DNA from: CBDUSL01 sp965370265
GTDB lineage: Bacteria > Patescibacteriota > Patescibacteriia > JAXHNJ01
NCBI GenBank assembly: GCA_965370265.1
Contig: CBDUSL010000012.1
Coordinates: 1 to 16,249 of the forward strand
DNA: 16,249 nt
Direction of reading: 5' to 3'
The position numbers and the translations under genes were made by a program. The notes beneath the pieces are model-generated. The model had not been told where the DNA came from. It saw nothing but the letters and a program-made list of their open reading frames with translations, and searched no databases. Shown here piece by piece: positions 15,447 to 16,249 of this stretch. The stretch's first letter is position 1, and every line of letters starts with the position of its first letter.

Positions 15447-15458
15447 AGCTATGGCGGG
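15433..15458 (+). repeat. Palindromic element 2, carrying the ppsA stop codon
   Basis: CCCGCC (15433-15438) pairs with GGCGGG (15453-15458), continued by a G-U and T-A pair, one mismatch and GC/GC around the loop TAAA (15444-15447). The ppsA stop TAA (15444-15446) is in this loop. No T-run follows, so it is not a terminator. Confidence 0.85.
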
Positions 15459-15475
15459 TTAAAATAAAAAATGAG

Positions 15476-15507
15476 AAAAGTCCTAGAAATAAATCCAGGG
15501 CTTTTTT
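15476..15507 (+). terminator. Rho-independent terminator of ppsA
   Basis: AAAAGTCCT (15476-15484) pairs with AGGGCTTTT (15497-15505) through 9 bp including one G-U, and the T-run continues to 15507. It is 29 nt after the stop. Confidence 0.8.
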
Positions 15508-15516
15508 CATTTAGAC

Positions 15517-15544
15517 TTGACTTTTACTCCATTTTTGCTATATT
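15517..15544 (+). promoter_or_regulatory. Promoter of the orphan 133-residue gene
   Basis: TTGACT (15517-15522), a 16-nt spacer and TATATT (15539-15544) with an extended TGC before it. The start near 15551 gives a leader of about 75 nt. That leader holds AAAGGAG (15570-15576) with no start codon after it, then AGGAGG (15612-15617) serving the gene. Confidence 0.75.
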
Positions 15545-15625
15545 TATTTTTTATGTTCTTTAACTAAAGAAAGGAGAAACAAAAAAAGCAGAAGCAAACT
15601 TTAACTTATTCAGGAGGATTAAGAA

Positions 15626-16027
15626 TTGACGGGTTCTAAAAGGAATGATCGGAGTGACTTAGGAAGTAGGAATAGGAAAAAGGAATCTCTAGCAAAAAGA
15701 GCCCCTTTACCCGATATAAGAGAGTTTGAAACGGCAGAAGAGTACGTTGAGGCTATTTGCCGTTCTCGCAAAATCGTCCGTTCAGATCTAGTAAGGCCGG
15801 TCTCGCTTTCTAATTTGATTGACTTGTGCCGGCTTGGGGACATCAGTTCAATGAGAATATCCGAAGGGAGGAGAGTGCTATCCGCGCTTCAAGATAATCT
15901 CACGGAAATAGTCGGCGATGAGCAGGAAGCAGTTGGGATTTCCGTTGGAATTCTGCACAAAGAGGCTAAAAATGCCTTGCCTGTCTCCCGTGAATTTATG
16001 GAGCAAGTAGTTGGTTTTCGACTCTAA
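15626..16027 (+). CDS. Hypothetical protein, unrecognised
   Basis: 133 residues. The start is TTG at 15626, chosen because AGGAGG (15612-15617) lies 8 nt upstream and the reading begins TGSKRND. The first 30 residues are polar and basic, probably disordered. From PLPDIREFETAEEYVEAICRSRKIV onward the sequence looks like a compact alpha-helical domain with alternating hydrophobic and charged residues; there is no membrane segment, no cysteine pair and no motif I know. It has its own promoter, leader and terminator, like the genes at 4135 and 8462. Its GC content is visibly higher than that of the intergenic DNA around it. No function is proposed. Confidence 0.75.
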   Translation: MTGSKRNDRSDLGSRNRKKESLAKRAPLPDIREFETAEEYVEAICRSRKIVRSDLVRPVSLSNLIDLCRLGDISSMRISEGRRVLSALQDNLTEIVGDEQEAVGISVGILHKEAKNALPVSREFMEQVVGFRL

Positions 16028-16051
16028 GCTCCCCCAATAAATGCACATTTT

Positions 16052-16087
16052 CCCTCTGCCACATGTTGAGCAGAGGGTTTTCTTTTT
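16052..16087 (+). terminator. Rho-independent terminator of the orphan gene
   Basis: CCCTCTGC (16052-16059) pairs perfectly with GCAGAGGG (16070-16077), followed by TTTTCTTTTT. It lies 24 nt after the stop and runs into the next promoter. Confidence 0.92.
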
Positions 16088-16111
16088 GTCTAAAATATAG
16101 TATGATATAAT
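16083..16111 (+). promoter_or_regulatory. Promoter of the tRNA-Ser gene
   Basis: A perfect extended -10, TGA-TATAAT (16103-16111), with TTTTTG (16083-16088) at 17 nt as a poor -35. The start near 16118 would be about 55 nt before the tRNA. Confidence 0.65.
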
Positions 16112-16172
16112 GCACTTGTTGATTGCATATAGCTTATAGTGAATGGCTTATTGGTATTTTTGTCCCCAGAGC

Positions 16173-16249
16173 GGAGAGGTGGCCGAATGGTAAGGCGCTT
16201 GCTTGGCCACCGCCTACGGCGGGGTCCCGCCAGAGGCGGGAAAAGCAAG
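16173..16249 (+). tRNA. tRNA-Ser(GGA), 5' part, with a 35-nt palindromic insert in the anticodon loop
   Basis: Cut by the window edge at about position 43. Acceptor 5' strand GGAGAGG (16173-16179), TG, D-stem GCC (16182-16184) with GGC (16194-16196) and loop GAATGGTAA, then G26. The anticodon stem is CTTGC (16198-16202) with GCAAG (16245-16249). Between them lie TTGG (16203-16206), 35 foreign bases (16207-16241) and AAA (16242-16244). Removing the 35 bases gives loop TTGGAAA, anticodon GGA, the normal serine loop, and the 5' half is serine-type. The variable arm, T arm and 3' acceptor are not visible. It may be an intron-bearing gene, a processed RNA or a disrupted pseudogene. Confidence 0.75.
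16207..16241 (+). repeat. Palindrome doublet inserted in the tRNA-Ser anticodon loop
   Basis: Two tandem hairpins: CCGCC-TAC-GGCGG (16210-16222) and TCCCGCC-AGA-GGCGGGA (16225-16241). Both have 3-nt loops and 5- and 7-bp perfect stems, the same plan as the uvrA and groES-groEL modules. The host tRNA stem on both sides is intact. Confidence 0.85.

Noticed and set aside
15433..15458. Second ppsA palindrome as the transcription terminator
   Set aside because: It is followed by an A-rich stretch; a proper hairpin with T-run lies at 15476-15507.
5326..15564. Shared 12-mer ATGTTCTTTAAC at 5326-5337 and 15553-15564
   Set aside because: Several chance 12-mer matches are expected in 16 kb, and the contexts differ (terminator versus leader).
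15553..15567. Tiny upstream ORF (ATG TTC TTT AAC TAA) in the leader of the orphan gene
   Set aside because: It has no ribosome site and only four codons, with no sign of regulatory coupling.
16207..16241. Group I or archaeal-type intron in the tRNA
   Set aside because: Thirty-five nucleotides cannot hold a group I core, the position differs from 37/38, and no bulge-helix-bulge is evident. A palindrome insertion fits better, though removal as an intron is not excluded.
6857..16241. CRISPR array formed by the palindromic repeats
   Set aside because: Sites are kilobases apart, have no regular spacers, and the stems differ in sequence.

Overview
The window looks like a chromosomal segment of a small-genome, fairly AT-rich bacterium. 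I infer Patescibacteria (CPR, Parcubacteria-like). The reasons are the kinds of orphan proteins present, a membrane-anchored oligopeptide-binding protein next to secG, several genes without a Shine-Dalgarno or with almost no leader, and frequent GC-rich palindromes. TGA is used as a stop (uvrC), so the recoded TGA=Gly lineages are excluded. The phylum assignment is inference; no rRNA is present.

Layout. 1-4034, minus strand: uvrC, overlapped by a 46-codon basic ORF, then a separate promoter driving secG and a family-5 solute-binding protein. 4045-5365, plus: a stand-alone, higher-GC gene for a DHH/MYG1-like protein with a C-terminal Cys/His cluster and its own terminator. 5400-8392, plus: uvrA. 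8383-8692: a tiny zinc-finger-like protein on the minus strand, diverging from a nucleotidyltransferase-like protein at 8732-9709; the two promoters share one -10 box. 9720-11998: groES-groEL with a textbook CIRCE operator and a perfect terminator. 12011-12900: two small membrane proteins. 12941-15507: phosphoenolpyruvate synthase. 15517-16087: an orphan 133-residue protein. 16083-16249: the 5' part of tRNA-Ser(GGA), cut by the window edge.

The most interesting signal is a family of small GC-rich palindromes, usually tandem modules of about 15 nt (6-bp stem, 3-nt loop). They sit in very different places: exactly in frame inside uvrA (10 extra codons), as a compound element of about 108 bp between groES and groEL, at the 3' end of the PEP synthase gene where they encode a basic tail and supply the stop codon, and inside the anticodon loop of tRNA-Ser. 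Removing exactly 35 nt from the tRNA restores a perfect anticodon arm with anticodon GGA. This resembles the palindromic elements of Rickettsia that invade protein and RNA genes, here apparently in a different lineage.

Functionally the window mixes nucleotide-excision repair (UvrA, UvrC), protein secretion (SecG), peptide capture, chaperonin folding under heat-shock control and gluconeogenic/pyruvate metabolism. The orphan genes (4135, 8462, 15626) have strong AGGAGG-type ribosome sites. Many housekeeping genes (uvrC, secG, uvrA, groEL, 12047, ppsA) lack one.
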